Below are positions 9,900-18,184 of a stretch of 64,000 bases of DNA, one piece after another. The first letter of the stretch is position 1. Each line of letters begins with the position of its first letter. The stretch covers positions 2,047,311 through 2,111,310 of the forward strand of contig NZ_SIHJ01000001.1 in NCBI RefSeq assembly GCF_007859765.1, read 5' to 3'. The notes beneath the pieces are model-generated. The model was not told where the DNA came from. It saw only the letters and a program-made list of their open reading frames with translations, and did not search any database. The translations under genes and the position numbers were made by a program. Source of the stretch: Posidoniimonas corsicana (GTDB lineage Bacteria; Planctomycetota; Planctomycetia; Pirellulales; Lacipirellulaceae).

Positions 9900-10806
9900 T
9901 GGCGCCGGTGAGCACCGCTCTGTCTGATCCCAGGACCACTCGGGCGCCTGCTAGGTTAGCGTTCGTAAAGTCGACGGAACGCCAGTTGTTGAGGTTCAAG
10001 CGAGAATCCGACAGGATTGCCCCACGGAACGACATCTCGACGGTCAGTGAAGAGGGTGCGCTTATCGTCGCGCCTTGCAGGTCGGCGCCGTCGAACACCG
10101 TGTTCTCGAACGACTGGCCGATCATCTCTGCGTCGCGCATTACCTGACCGGTGAAGTCCCACCCGCTAAAGTCGGCGGTAATGTACAGCGCGCCCAAGTA
10201 GCCGCTCTTGTAGCTCGCGGTTGAGTAGAGCTGGGCGGCGCTAAGGTCGGTCCGCCGGAGCTCGGCGTTGGTGATCGACGCATCGGTGAGGTTGGCCCCG
10301 GCAAGTCTCGCTTCGGAGAGCTTAGCCCCAGTAAGGTCCGAGCCGGTGAGGTTGGCGTCGCGTAGGCTTGCATACTCGAACGTCGCGCCCACCAGATTCG
10401 CGTTGCTGAGATTGGCGGCGTCAAGTTCGGCCCGCCCCAGGAAGGCGTAAGGCAATGAGGCTTGTGTGAGGTCGGCGCCGGAGAAGTCGGCGCTTGACGC
10501 CCAAAGGCGGGACGTTGATGTCGCGTTTCGCAGGCTGGCGTTCTCCAGGTAGCCGCCAGTCAACACGGTCCCGCTCAAGTCGTATCCAAGTAGCATCGCG
10601 CCGGGCAAGTACGCCTTGGTGAGGTCCATGCCGGTGATGCTGGTCACCGAGTTCAGTACGACCCCGGCCCCATCCGGCGTGAGCGTTGAGCTCGCACGCT
10701 TCCCCTTGCTGGGGTCCGATGGGTTGACTTCTTCCCACTCGTAAATGTCCGCGGCGGCGGGGGAGGCAACGAGCGCAGCGCAGAGCAGCAGGCAGAGGGG
10801 TCGCAT
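9760..10806 (-). CDS. Giant pentapeptide-repeat protein, upstream frame of a split gene (signal peptide end)
   Basis: ATG at 10806 opens a clear signal peptide (MRPLCLLLCAALVASPAAA), so this is the true start; longer in-frame extensions lack one. The mature part begins with DIYEWEEVNPSDPSKGK, then gives pentapeptide repeats such as 'ADLTQASLP', 'ANLSNANLVG' and 'ANLTGSDLTGAKL', with one 'STASYKSG' marker. After 'VLTGANVAR' (about 9889) the reading turns into Arg/Asp/Gly-rich nonsense until the stop at 9760, while repeat-coding sequence continues one base over in the frame of the 7293-9899 gene. The intact protein would be about 1,170 residues. The shift sits in a CCCCGGG run at 9887-9893. Either a recent mutation, a sequencing error or recoding explains it; a simple indel is most likely. 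Confidence 0.8.
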   Translation of the reverse strand: MRPLCLLLCAALVASPAAADIYEWEEVNPSDPSKGKRASSTLTPDGAGVVLNSVTSITGMDLTKAYLPGAMLLGYDLSGTVLTGGYLENASLRNATSTSRLWASSADFSGADLTQASLPYAFLGRAELDAANLSNANLVGATFEYASLRDANLTGSDLTGAKLSEARLAGANLTDASITNAELRRTDLSAAQLYSTASYKSGYLGALYITADFSGWDFTGQVMRDAEMIGQSFENTVFDGADLQGATISAPSSLTVEMSFRGAILSDSRLNLNNWRSVDFTNANLAGARVVLGSDRAVLTGANVARGDADRSDGKDLHAQRPRDDRQLPVRRHDPHERRPGGPLGREL

Positions 10807-10835
10807 GAGGTAGCACCGCCAGAAGGAAGGACCGC

Positions 10836-10849
10836 AGGAGGATCCTCCT
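10836..10849. promoter_or_regulatory. 14-bp perfect palindrome between divergent genes
   Basis: AGGAGGATCCTCCT is a perfect palindrome located between the divergent starts of the pentapeptide gene (10806, minus) and the GH31 gene (10931, plus). It could be a regulator site, or a leader hairpin that sequesters an AGGAGG motif. It is too far from either start codon to act as a ribosome binding site directly. Confidence 0.35.
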
Positions 10850-10930
10850 ACGGTAGCCGCTGGTGCGGTTTGGTGCAACGTTTCGTGGCGGGTTAGAATG
10901 CACGCCGACCGTTTCCCCAAGGAGCCCGCC

Positions 10931-13249
10931 GTGCCAACTTCCTGCCGTGTTTCGTTCCTCGCTCTGTTGATCGGTTCGATCGTAGTCGGGGGCGTGGCTG
11001 GCGCCGAGCCGCTCGAGGTGGACGGCCGGCCGGCGCAGCTCGATGTTCGCGCCGCCGGCGAGCACGCCGTCCGCATCACACTGCGGCCGGTCGACGCGCC
11101 ATTTCAAACGCCGTTCACGCCGGCGCTGGTTGAGGCAGAAGCCGAGGCCAAGCCGGTCATCAGCGTGCAGCAGGTGGAAGAGCCGATCACCGAACAAGTG
11201 GGCGCGCTGCAGGTGGAGGTCCGCCCCGCTCCACCGACGGTGGTGGTCCGTGACGGCGATCGACTCGTGCAGCGCCTCACGTTTGACGACGGCGGCCGGC
11301 TGCGGTTCCGCCTGGACGACGCGCCGGTGCTCGGCATGGGCGAGGGCGGCCCGCGTCCGCCGCGCCGCGCCGAGTGGCGTGAACTGCCGGTGGAGTTTGA
11401 CCGCCGCGGCCGCGTGCACCGCATGCGGCCCCGCTGGCAGGCGGACGCGTACGGCTCGCGGAACCCGGTGGCGATGCTCGTCGGCACGGGCGGGTGGGCG
11501 CTGTTTGTGCCCACGCCGTGGGGCGCCATCGACCTGACCGATGAAGCCGAAGGCGTGTTCACGCCGATCGAGGCCCGCGACGCGGGCGCGATGCGCCAAT
11601 CGCAGCGCGACCAGCAGGAGAACCGCGGCAAGGGCGTCCCGCCGATGGACTCGATCACGCCGGGCGCCTTCGACCTGTTTGTGTTTGACGCGAGCGACCC
11701 GCCGGCGTTCTTTCAGGACGTCGCCACGCTGACCGGCCGGGCGGCGCTGCCGCCGCGGTGGGCGATGGGCTACATGCAGTCGCACCGCACGCTGGAGGAC
11801 GATGCGCAGCTCGTGGAGATCGTCGACACGTTCCGGGAGAAGCAGATCCCGCTGGACGCGGTGATCTACCTCGGCACCGGCTTCACACCCCGCGGTTGGA
11901 ACACGGAGCAGCCGTCGTTCGACTTCAACCCTGAGGTGTTCACGCGGGATCCTGAGCAGGTGATCGCCGACCTGCACGACCGCGACGTGAAGGTGGTGCT
12001 GCACATGGTCCCCTGGGACCGCGACAAGCTGCCGATGCTCACCGGCCAGATCCCGGCGGCCGATACCGAGGCCCTGGACCCCGGTCACATCGCTCCTTAC
12101 TGGCGGCAGCACGTCGACCTGGTCAACGCGGGTGTCGACGCGTGGTGGCCCGACGAGGGCGACTGGTTCGACCTGTGGGAGCGGATGAAGCGGCACGAGC
12201 TGTACTACCAGGGCCCCATTTCCTCGCAGCCGAACCGCCGCCCGTGGAGCCTGCACCGCAACGGCCACCTGGGCGTCGCGCGGTGGGGCGGGTGGGTCTG
12301 GTCGGGCGACACGACCTCGAGCTGGAAGACGCTTGAGGCGCAGATCGCCGTGGGACTCAATCACTCGCTCAGCTTGTCGCCGTTCTGGGGCTCGGACATC
12401 GGCGGCTTCTACCCGACGCCGGAGCTGACCGGCGAACTCTACGCGCGGTGGTTCCAGTTCGGCGCGTTCTGCCCCAGCTTCCGCTCGCACGGCCGCACCT
12501 GGCACACGCGGCTGCCGTGGGGCTGGGGGCTTTCGGAACTCGGTCCGCTGGAGTCGAACACGCCGCCCCTCGAGTCGAGCCTCAACAACCACGCGATCGA
12601 GCCGGTCGCCAAGAAGTACGCCGAGCTGCGGTACCGCCTGCTCAGCTACAACTACACGCTCGCCTGGCAGGCCCGCTCGGCCGGGCTGCCGATGATGCGG
12701 GCGCTGTGGGTCCACTACCCCGACGACGCGCACGCCCGCGGCGTGGGCGACGAGTACCTGTGGGGCCGCGACCTGCTGATCGCCCCGGTGTACGAGCCCG
12801 ACGCGACGAGCCGCTCGGTCTATTTGCCCGCGGGAAGCTGGTACGACTGGTGGGCCGGCGAGGCGGTCGAGGGCGGACGCACCGTCGAGCGCGAGGTCGA
12901 CCTGGCCACGATGCCGATCTACGCCCGCGCGGGCGCGATCGTGCCGGTCGACCCGCTGCGGCAGTTCACCGGTCAGGAGGTGGATGAGCCGACCACCCTC
13001 CGCGTGTATTCCGGCGCCGATGGCGGGTTCACCCTGTACGAGGACGCGGGCGACATGAGCTACCTTGCAGGCGCCTGCGGGCTGACCCGCTTCAAGTGGG
13101 ACGACGCCGCGCAGAGGCTGTCGGCCACAACGGAGGCGCAGGGCGGCTGGGAGGGAGAGCTGGACAAGCGATACCGCGTCGAGCTGATGCCCAGCGGCGA
13201 GACGCTTGAGCTGGTGGTGCAGGACGGGGCTGGTGAGGCAAGCTTCTAG
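10931..13249 (+). CDS. Glycoside hydrolase family 31 (alpha-glucosidase/alpha-xylosidase type), exported
   Basis: Hydrolyses or transfers alpha-linked hexose or xylose residues. GTG 10931 is preferred over ATG 10898 because AAGGAG lies six bases before it and a signal peptide (SFLALLIGSIVVGGVAGA) follows at once; the ATG has no ribosome site. The protein has 772 residues: an N-terminal beta-sandwich to about 270, a TIM barrel from 'WAMGYMQSHRT', and C-terminal beta domains. In the barrel, 'DAWWPDEGDWF' places Asp408 as the likely nucleophile and 'WSGDTTSSW' places Asp460 as acid/base; 'SPFWGSDIGGF' is another GH31 signature. The product is probably periplasmic. It stands alone, with a convergent gene starting five bases after its stop. 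Exact substrate cannot be read from the sequence. Confidence 0.9.
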   Translation: MPTSCRVSFLALLIGSIVVGGVAGAEPLEVDGRPAQLDVRAAGEHAVRITLRPVDAPFQTPFTPALVEAEAEAKPVISVQQVEEPITEQVGALQVEVRPAPPTVVVRDGDRLVQRLTFDDGGRLRFRLDDAPVLGMGEGGPRPPRRAEWRELPVEFDRRGRVHRMRPRWQADAYGSRNPVAMLVGTGGWALFVPTPWGAIDLTDEAEGVFTPIEARDAGAMRQSQRDQQENRGKGVPPMDSITPGAFDLFVFDASDPPAFFQDVATLTGRAALPPRWAMGYMQSHRTLEDDAQLVEIVDTFREKQIPLDAVIYLGTGFTPRGWNTEQPSFDFNPEVFTRDPEQVIADLHDRDVKVVLHMVPWDRDKLPMLTGQIPAADTEALDPGHIAPYWRQHVDLVNAGVDAWWPDEGDWFDLWERMKRHELYYQGPISSQPNRRPWSLHRNGHLGVARWGGWVWSGDTTSSWKTLEAQIAVGLNHSLSLSPFWGSDIGGFYPTPELTGELYARWFQFGAFCPSFRSHGRTWHTRLPWGWGLSELGPLESNTPPLESSLNNHAIEPVAKKYAELRYRLLSYNYTLAWQARSAGLPMMRALWVHYPDDAHARGVGDEYLWGRDLLIAPVYEPDATSRSVYLPAGSWYDWWAGEAVEGGRTVEREVDLATMPIYARAGAIVPVDPLRQFTGQEVDEPTTLRVYSGADGGFTLYEDAGDMSYLAGACGLTRFKWDDAAQRLSATTEAQGGWEGELDKRYRVELMPSGETLELVVQDGAGEASF

Positions 13250-13254
13250 GCCAG

Positions 13255-14496
13255 TTAAAGTTCGGCCTTTAGGCCGCTAGGCACGCTGAAGCGTGGACTA
13301 GAGCGGCGCCGCGACAGCGTTCCGCACCCAGTCAGTACGATAAGCAGGAACAGACTTCCCGGCTCCGGGACCGGTGACGCCAGGAAGATCCGCTGCTCGC
13401 TACCGATTCTCCCCCTCCCGAGTATCTGCCCCCGGTTGTTAATCGCGATCGCACTGTCCAGGCCATCCCAATCGTGGTCTGCAACCAGTAGGTCCTGTAG
13501 CAATACCAACCCGATGGTCGTGTTGTAGTAGAAGGCCTGCGATCTGAAGTAGCTGTCGGATCTGCCGAACGGGTAGTCGACGCCAACAACCTCGCCGTGG
13601 TCGTTAATGTCGGTTGCGGTTGCCTCCAAGGTGAGCGCACCGAGTCGAGCCATCCCCGATGTCTCGTTCCAGTAGAAGGCGAGAGACGCCCCGCTGGCGT
13701 CTTCGGAAAAGCCTACCGCTTCGCTGTGGTTGTTGATGGCCCAGACGCCGCCGCGACGGCCGCCCAGCGACCCCAGACTCTTCGTAACGCCATCCCGATA
13801 GATGAAGGGTTCGTAGGTGAAGTCAGTCGAGTTATCTGACGTAGAAGTCATGCCCACCAGTTCGCCGGCGGCGTTTAGGTCGGCGGCGCGTGTCTGGGAT
13901 CCGCCCAGTGACGGCACGGATGCATACCCGTTCGACTCGGAGTACAGGTAGGCTTCGCTGCAGTTGCACTGGCAGTCGCAAGATTGTCGCGGTGGTTCCG
14001 TGAGCGCGATAGAGCCGGCATCGTTGATCGCTACCGCGTTAGTTGGCGGGCGCCCGTCGGGGAGGTTGGGCAGCGGCGTAAAAACGCCATCGGTCCATAC
14101 CCCGGTTTTGGCCCCGACGCCAGAGAACCCCGTGGACCGCGATTGCCCTACCGCCTGACCAGAGTTGTTGAGGTCAAGCACGGCGTCAGAGTTTCCGCCG
14201 AGGCCCATCAGTGGCGAGCTGCCAGTCTGCTTCGAGTAGAGCCACGCCCTGCCGGGGGTGGTGAAATCGCCGAGCGGGGGGATGGACTCGTCAAATCCGT
14301 CTGGCAGCGAGAAGAACGCAACGGCGCCGTGGTCGTTCAAGGCGGTTGCCGTCTCGCCGAACGCGCCAGCGCTCACCTCGGTGATCGCGTAGCGTGGCGA
14401 ATGCGCGGGTGCGACACCGGCTGCTACTGCCCATGCGGCCGCAATTAGGCAGAGCGAGAGCTTCCGCGGCGCATGGAGACTTGGCCTACGTGTCAC
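13255..14496 (-). CDS. HAF-repeat exported protein with PEP-CTERM anchor
   Basis: 413 residues with a GTG start at 14496; AAGGAGG lies just upstream on the minus strand and supports it. A signal peptide ends at about 'GVAPAHS'. The body contains HAF-type repeats (named for an extracellular repeat family), here read as 'LGGNSDAVLDLNNSGQAVG', 'SLGGSQTRAADLNAAGELVG', 'AINNHSEAVGFS' and 'INDHGEVVG', about one per 50 residues, suggesting a beta-propeller. A Cys cluster (CDCQCNC) interrupts it. The C-terminus has PEP, a hydrophobic helix and RRRSS, as expected for exosortase sorting, followed by an unusual extra tail, RFSVPSGLKAEL, encoded by an intergenic-type hairpin repeat. Function is unknown; surface location is likely. 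The gene lies 60 bases downstream of glmS's stop, on the opposite side from the glmS start, and is read divergently from neither neighbour. Confidence 0.85.
   Translation of the reverse strand: MTRRPSLHAPRKLSLCLIAAAWAVAAGVAPAHSPRYAITEVSAGAFGETATALNDHGAVAFFSLPDGFDESIPPLGDFTTPGRAWLYSKQTGSSPLMGLGGNSDAVLDLNNSGQAVGQSRSTGFSGVGAKTGVWTDGVFTPLPNLPDGRPPTNAVAINDAGSIALTEPPRQSCDCQCNCSEAYLYSESNGYASVPSLGGSQTRAADLNAAGELVGMTSTSDNSTDFTYEPFIYRDGVTKSLGSLGGRRGGVWAINNHSEAVGFSEDASGASLAFYWNETSGMARLGALTLEATATDINDHGEVVGVDYPFGRSDSYFRSQAFYYNTTIGLVLLQDLLVADHDWDGLDSAIAINNRGQILGRGRIGSEQRIFLASPVPEPGSLFLLIVLTGCGTLSRRRSSPRFSVPSGLKAEL
13263..13295. repeat. Double-hairpin element, copy 1
   Basis: Two adjacent perfect stems: CGGCCT-TT-AGGCCG (13263-13276) and CACGCT-GA-AGCGTG (13282-13295). 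A similar two-stem arrangement occurs at 32940-32968. The element overlaps the last codons of the minus-strand HAF gene and lies just past the stop of the GH31 gene, so it may also serve as a transcription end for either. Confidence 0.5.
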
Positions 14497-14556
14497 CGAG
14501 TCCTCCTTGACTCATCGAGCGATTTATTCGTTCTCCTGCGGGGCGTGGCTCGACCG

Positions 14557-16431
14557 CTACTCGACAGTCACGCTCTTGGCCAGGTTCCTCGGCTTGTCGA
14601 CATCGCAGCCGCGGAGCACGGCGATGTGGTACGCCAGCAGCTGCAGCGGCACGGCCGCCACGATGGGCTGCAGGAACTCGCTCACCGACGGGACGCAGAT
14701 CACGTCGTCGGCCAGCTCGGCGGCGCGGCCGCCCGGGTCGTCGACCACGGCGATCAGCGGGCCGCCGCGGGCCTTGATCTCCTCCATGTTCGAGATGACT
14801 TTGTGGTACACCCCGCCCTGCGGCACGATGAACACGCTGGGCGTGTTCTCGTCCACCAACGCGATGGGGCCGTGCTTCATCTCGGCGGCCGGGTAGCCCT
14901 CGGCGTGGATGTAGCTGATCTCTTTGAGCTTCAGCGCGCCCTCCAGCGCCGTGGGGAAGTTGTACTGCCGGCCGAGGTACAGGAAGTTGTTGCAGCCGGA
15001 GTACTTCGCCGCGATGCGGCGGGCCTCGTTGTTGCAGTCGAGCGCCTTCTCGACCTGATCGGGCAGCGCCTTGAGCTCCTCGATAATCCGCAGGCCGGCC
15101 TCGAAGCTGAGGTGGTTGAGCCGGCCGATGTACAGCGCGAGCAGCGCGAGCACCGTGCACTGCGACGTGTACGCCTTGGTCGACGCGACGCCGATCTCCG
15201 GCCCGGCGTGCAGGTAGACGCCGCCGTCCGCCTCGCGGGCGATGGTGCTGCCGACCACATTGCAGATGGCCAGCGTGGGGTGGCCCTTCCGCTTGATCTC
15301 ACGCAGCGCGGCCAGGGTGTCGATGGTCTCGCCGGACTGGGTGATGGCGAACAGCAGGCTGTTGGTCGACAGCGGCGGGTTGCGGTACCGCAGCTCGCTG
15401 GCGTACTCCACCTCCACCGGGATGCGGGCGAAGGCCTCCAGCATGTACTCGCCCAATAGCGCGCTGTGCCAGCTGGTGCCGCACGCGGTGAGCACCAGGC
15501 GGTCCACCCGCTGCAGCTGCCGCGGGGTCAGGTTCAGTCCGCCGAACTTGGCGGTCGCCTCGTCCTCGTCCAGGCGGCCGCGCATCGCGTTGCGGATGGT
15601 CTCGGGCTGCTCGAAGATCTCCTTGAGCATGTAGTGGGGGAACCCGTTGAGCGACACCTGGCTCTCGTCGATCTCAAGCCGGCTCACCTTGTGGGTGATG
15701 GGGCCCTGCTCGCGGTCGTGCAGGCGGATGGAGTCGGCCGTGACGACCGCGATCTCGTGGTCCGATAGGTAGGTGATCTTGTCGGTGTGGCCCACCAGCG
15801 GCGAGCCGTCGCTGGCGATAAAGTTCTCGCCCGACCCCACGCCGATCACCAGCGGGCTGCCGAGCCGCGCGGCGAGGATCACGTCCGGGTGGTCGCGGAA
15901 CACGACGCCCAGGCCGTAGGTGCCGCGGAGCTGCGACACGGTCGCGCGGACCGCCTCGACGAGCGGCGCGTAGGGGTCCTGGGTCGGCTCGTCGCCCAGC
16001 GACTCCTGCACGGCCTTGTACTCGGCGGCGAGCAGGTGCGCGACGACCTCGCTGTCGGTCTCGGTGATGAACTTGTAGCCCATCCCCTCGAGCTGTTCGC
16101 GTAGCGCGCGGAAGTTCTCGATCACGCCGTTGTGCACCAACGCCACCTCGCCGGCGCCGCCCAGGTGCGGGTGCGAGTTGACGTCGTTCGCGGCGCCGTG
16201 CGTGGCCCACCGCGTGTGCCCCAGCCCCAGGCCCCCGTGGTGGCTGGCGTCCCGCAGGCGGGCGGCCAGCTTGTCGATGCGGCCGGCGGCCTTGGTGACC
16301 GCCAGCTCGCCGGAGTCCTCCAGCGTCACGACGCCAGAGCTGTCGTAGCCGCGGTACTCCAGCCGACGCAGGCCCTCCATCAGGTAGTCCGCCGCCTGCT
16401 TGGGCCCGATGTAACCGACAATGCCGCACAT
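14557..16431 (-). CDS. glmS: Glutamine--fructose-6-phosphate aminotransferase (isomerizing)
   Basis: Makes glucosamine-6-phosphate from fructose-6-phosphate and glutamine, the first committed step to UDP-N-acetylglucosamine, in the cytoplasm. 624 residues, close to the usual 600-610. MCGIVGYIG places the catalytic Cys2 of the Ntn-type glutaminase domain right after the initiator Met, which fixes the start. 'GHTRWATHG' and 'LVHNGVIENF' belong to that domain. Two SIS domains follow: 'TACGTSWHSALLGEYM' with 'ITQSGETIDTLAAL', and 'GRQYNFPTALEGALKLKEI' with 'EMKHGPIALV'. The C-terminus DKPRNLAKSVTVE carries the LAKSVTVE signature. It lies between a GT87-type gene upstream and the HAF gene downstream, all on the minus strand. 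No glmS-ribozyme core was recognised in the 188 bases upstream. Confidence 0.97.
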   Translation of the reverse strand: MCGIVGYIGPKQAADYLMEGLRRLEYRGYDSSGVVTLEDSGELAVTKAAGRIDKLAARLRDASHHGGLGLGHTRWATHGAANDVNSHPHLGGAGEVALVHNGVIENFRALREQLEGMGYKFITETDSEVVAHLLAAEYKAVQESLGDEPTQDPYAPLVEAVRATVSQLRGTYGLGVVFRDHPDVILAARLGSPLVIGVGSGENFIASDGSPLVGHTDKITYLSDHEIAVVTADSIRLHDREQGPITHKVSRLEIDESQVSLNGFPHYMLKEIFEQPETIRNAMRGRLDEDEATAKFGGLNLTPRQLQRVDRLVLTACGTSWHSALLGEYMLEAFARIPVEVEYASELRYRNPPLSTNSLLFAITQSGETIDTLAALREIKRKGHPTLAICNVVGSTIAREADGGVYLHAGPEIGVASTKAYTSQCTVLALLALYIGRLNHLSFEAGLRIIEELKALPDQVEKALDCNNEARRIAAKYSGCNNFLYLGRQYNFPTALEGALKLKEISYIHAEGYPAAEMKHGPIALVDENTPSVFIVPQGGVYHKVISNMEEIKARGGPLIAVVDDPGGRAAELADDVICVPSVSEFLQPIVAAVPLQLLAYHIAVLRGCDVDKPRNLAKSVTVE

Positions 16432-16619
16432 ACGCTTGCTCTCAATCGCCGAGTGGAAATGGGGTCAGCAAGGCCATTCTACGCCTATTCTGCGGATAGC
16501 CCAACGTTGGTTCGAGGGTCGCCGGGACGGGAACGGCAACCGTCTGCAACCGCTTGCGTGCGATAAACAGCCGGCTGGCGCAGGAGGTTGCAACGTGGGT
16601 TGGCGGATTTCCACGCGGG

Positions 16620-17888
16620 CTACACCGCAGAGCAATCTCCTGCGTCAGGTTTTGGAACCCGCCACAGCGCCAGCAGGCCCGCCAGCGTGAGCATGACGAC
16701 CAGCGGGTAGAAGTGCAGCAGGCTGCGGGCGAGACCCAGCTCGCCCAGTGGCACGGGGGCGTCGAGCTCTGAGTACAGGCAAGCCAACGCCAGCACCGCG
16801 ACCGCGACCGAAGCGGCGGTCCACCGCCGGCCGCCGAGCTCCTCCCACAGCAGCCACACCGGCAGGATCAGCAGCGTCAGGTAGTGCGACCAGCAGACCG
16901 GGCTGGCCGCGATCATCGCCACGCACAGCAGGCCTATCGCCCGCCGCGGCGGCAGCCGCAGGCGCCACACCAGCAGGTAGGCCAGCGCCAACGTTCCCGC
17001 GGCGGCCACCCGGCTGAGGGCCGCTACCTCAAACATCACCGCGCCGGGCAGGGGGCGGCCGACCACTGCGCCGGTGACGATCATTGCGGCCGACTGGATG
17101 GAGTAGTTGGACGTGCTGCCGTGCACGCTGTTCTGCACGGTGGCCAACCCGTTGGTCGCGAACGACCGCCACTCTCCTGGCCCCGTGACTACCAGGATCG
17201 ACAGCCCCACGGCGGCGGCCACCAGCGTGCGTCGGGCAACCTCCCTCCCCCCACCGGCGCCGGACAGCACAAACCACGGCAGCAGCGCAGCGGGGTAGAT
17301 CTTCAGCCCGGCCGCCACGGCGACCGCGGCGACCGCCTGCAACGGGCGGCCCTGCCGTTTGTCGAAGTATGCAGCGGCGATCAGCATCGCCACGAGCAGC
17401 TGCACCTGCGAGTAGTGCAGGTTGCTCCACACGGCAGTGGAATTGAGCACCAGCCCGATCGCGACCCACCTCCACGCGTGGAACCCGCCGCGCGCCGCGC
17501 GACGCACGAGCGCGCCGAGCAGGCCTGCCAGGCAGGTGAGCTGCAGCAGCGCCCATACGGCGTAGGCGGGGACCGGCGGCAGCCACGCCACGCCCGCCAG
17601 CAGCAGCGTCAGCGGGGGTGGGTTGGTGCCGGTCACGATCCGCGGGTCGAACTCAAATCCGAACCGCTCGCAAAACGGCTCGAGCGAAGCGGTGTAAGGG
17701 TCTTCGCCCGCCAGCAGCACCCGGGCGGAGAGGTAGTAGTGGGCAAAGTCGTTCCGCGACCACGCGCCCGGCAGCGTGCCCACCAGCCGCACCGCCGCGA
17801 TGCAGAGCAGCGCAGTGGCGAGCAGCGCAGGCGCCGACAGGGCCGACGCCGGCGCGGCGCTTCGGGCGGTAGAGGTGGCGGTGGGCAT
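16620..17888 (-). CDS. GT87 / DUF2029-type polyprenol-phosphate-dependent mannosyltransferase-like membrane protein
   Basis: 422 residues and many hydrophobic helices (about nine to ten), the usual size and shape for the GT87 family, whose characterised members transfer mannose from polyprenol phosphomannose in actinobacteria. The first extracytoplasmic loop holds 'RNDFAHYYLSARVLLAGEDPY', typical of GT-C enzymes, with Asp as a likely catalytic residue. 'TNPPPLTLLLAGVAWLPP' and 'GLKIYPAALLPWFVLSG' are further family motifs. ATG 17888 is accepted because the first helix begins about 20 residues later. In planctomycetes the sugar and acceptor are not known. The gene is upstream of glmS on the same strand with a 188-base gap, so co-transcription is possible but unproven. 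Confidence 0.8.
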   Translation of the reverse strand: MPTATSTARSAAPASALSAPALLATALLCIAAVRLVGTLPGAWSRNDFAHYYLSARVLLAGEDPYTASLEPFCERFGFEFDPRIVTGTNPPPLTLLLAGVAWLPPVPAYAVWALLQLTCLAGLLGALVRRAARGGFHAWRWVAIGLVLNSTAVWSNLHYSQVQLLVAMLIAAAYFDKRQGRPLQAVAAVAVAAGLKIYPAALLPWFVLSGAGGGREVARRTLVAAAVGLSILVVTGPGEWRSFATNGLATVQNSVHGSTSNYSIQSAAMIVTGAVVGRPLPGAVMFEVAALSRVAAAGTLALAYLLVWRLRLPPRRAIGLLCVAMIAASPVCWSHYLTLLILPVWLLWEELGGRRWTAASVAVAVLALACLYSELDAPVPLGELGLARSLLHFYPLVVMLTLAGLLALWRVPKPDAGDCSAV

Positions 17889-18096
17889 TCGGCGCGGCAG
17901 ACGCGTGGCGGAGCGGTAAGTCCTTTCCGAAGCCTACTTTGCAACCGTCGGGCGAGCCGTGGACGCGGTCCGGCGATCTCGCCCGGCCAGGCCCGCCAGC
18001 CGTCGCGACACGCAGAACCGCGCCCGCCGACGCGCCCAACGGGCAATAATCAGGCCTGGCGGCGGCGAAGCGGGCCGGGCACGGCGTGGCGGGCGA

Positions 18097-18131
18097 CGGG
18101 GCTTTTTTTCTGGCGGCCCCGTTTTGTTCTT
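18097..18131 (+). terminator. Terminator-like hairpin in the leader of the sigma-factor operon
   Basis: CGGGGC (18097-18102) pairs with GCCCCG (18116-18121), followed by TTTTGTTCTT. No plus-strand gene ends here and the upstream gene is divergent, so if real it would act as an attenuator for the sigma-factor operon that starts at 18185 rather than as an ordinary end of gene. The stem is only six base pairs. Confidence 0.4.
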
Positions 18132-18184
18132 AAGATGCGGCCCCCGCCACGCGTCTAAGGGGGCAGAACCTTGGAAAGGGCGGC

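Noticed and set aside
10421-12733. 770-codon minus-strand open frame
   Set aside because: Antisense to the GH31 gene and the start of the pentapeptide gene; Arg/Val/His-rich composition typical of reverse frames in GC-rich DNA, no motif, no ribosome site.
14473-15459. 328-codon plus-strand open frame
   Set aside because: Lies antisense over glmS; no recognisable domain.
16432-16619. glmS ribozyme upstream of glmS
   Set aside because: Looked for the conserved core and pairing elements; none seen.
16884-18158. 424-codon plus-strand open frame over the GT87 gene
   Set aside because: Arg/Gln-rich shadow; the opposite frame has clear membrane helices and GT87 motifs.
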